Positions 6,201 through 6,457 of a DNA stretch of 6,457 nucleotides are shown here, piece by piece. The stretch is from Mollicutes bacterium. GTDB lineage: Bacteria; Bacillota_I; Bacilli_A; Izemoplasmatales; Izemoplasmataceae. The stretch's first letter is position 1. Every line of letters begins with the position of its first letter. A program made the position numbers and the translations under genes. Under the pieces are notes generated by a model. That model searched no databases. It was not told the origin of the DNA and saw only the letters and a list, made by a program, of their open reading frames with translations. The stretch is from NCBI GenBank assembly GCA_003551405.1, contig PUMO01000032.1, positions 1-6,457 on the forward strand, read 5' to 3'.

Positions 6201-6229
6201 TTGTAGTTTTTAGCCAAATTTACTATAAT
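6201..6229 (+). promoter_or_regulatory. Candidate promoter of pta
   Basis: A perfect TATAAT -10 (6224-6229) has a poor -35, TTGTAG (6201-6206), 17 bases upstream. The start would be near 6236, giving a leader of about 16 bases. The ribosome site AGGAGTGAT (6240-6248) is well placed before the ATG at 6252. The -35 overlaps bases that read TACAAT on the other strand, and this promoter is back to back with that of ppaX in the 105-base gap. Confidence 0.65.
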
Positions 6230-6251
6230 GTGTGTTGATAGGAGTGATTAC

Positions 6252-6457
6252 ATGTCAGACATAATGACAAACTTAAAAACTAAAATTAAAGGAAAAGAAA
6301 AACGCATTGTATTTCCTGAATCAGAAGACCAGCGTATTTTGGAAGCTGCACAGAGACTTGGGAAAGAAGGATTGATCAAACCCGTGTTGATTGGAAACCC
6401 CGATAAGATTCAAGCGGATGTTTCCATGTGTGAAGTGATCAACCCAGAAACCTCACC
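6252..6457 (+). CDS. pta: Phosphate acetyltransferase, N-terminal fragment (runs off window)
   Basis: Pta interconverts acetyl-CoA plus phosphate with acetyl phosphate plus CoA; with acetate kinase it yields ATP and acetate, and acetyl phosphate can also serve as a phospho-donor. Only 68 complete codons are present, with the frame open to the last base. The visible protein starts MSDIMTNLKTKIKGKEKRI and continues with IVFPESEDQRILEAAQRL and PVLIGNPDKIQA. This is the characteristic N-terminus of the short, Bacillus-type Pta (for example KIVFPEG.DERILEA). The start is fixed by AGGAGTGAT 3 bases upstream; a second in-frame ATG four codons later (6264) has no ribosome site of its own. The catalytic C-terminal half lies outside the window. 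Its divergent position from ppaX puts both under promoters in one short gap. Confidence 0.93.
   Translation, partial: MSDIMTNLKTKIKGKEKRIVFPESEDQRILEAAQRLGKEGLIKPVLIGNPDKIQADVSMCEVINPETS

Overview
The window is a stretch of core, housekeeping chromosome from a low-GC Gram-positive-type bacterium (Bacillota, or a relative near the Acholeplasma/Izemoplasma side that keeps the standard genetic code). The reasons are the AAAGGAGG-type ribosome sites, sigma-A-like promoters, a T-box leader on an aminoacyl-tRNA synthetase gene, and close matches to Bacillus-type GyrA, Hit, PpaX and Pta. UGA is read as stop (end of ppaX) and UGG encodes Trp, so this is not a Mycoplasma-type code. No mobile element, CRISPR array, tRNA or rRNA is visible.

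Layout. (1) 1-2077, plus strand: the 3' three quarters of gyrA, cut by the window edge, ending in an acidic, probably disordered tail of about 91 residues. (2) 2082-2333: a strong promoter starting 5 bases after the gyrA stop, followed by a complete T-box leader with UCC (Ser) specifier, stem III, antiterminator and terminator. (3) 2361-3635 serS and 3649-5016 pepA, 13 bases apart, apparently one operon under the T-box. (4) 5018-5056: a 16-bp-stem hairpin shared as a terminator by the convergent transcription units. (5) Minus strand: ppaX (5478-6146) then hit (5061-5474), 3 bases apart, one operon. (6) 6147-6251: a 105-base divergent promoter region. (7) 6252 to the end, plus strand: the first 68 codons of pta.

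How the genes relate. Uncharged tRNA-Ser should raise serS expression and, because pepA follows with no visible promoter of its own, also a cytosolic leucyl-type aminopeptidase that releases amino acids from peptides. The facing operon encodes a HIT nucleotide-phosphoramidase/acyl-AMP hydrolase and a PpaX-like pyrophosphatase. Pta links acetyl-CoA to acetyl phosphate.

This is mostly an ordinary region and I do not see a new multi-gene system. The points most worth a second look are a sliding-clamp-binding-like QLKLF motif at the very C-terminus of GyrA, a perfect 15-base inverted repeat joining the hit coding sequence to the shared terminator, a dyad filling the serS promoter spacer, and T-box control that seems to extend to an aminopeptidase.
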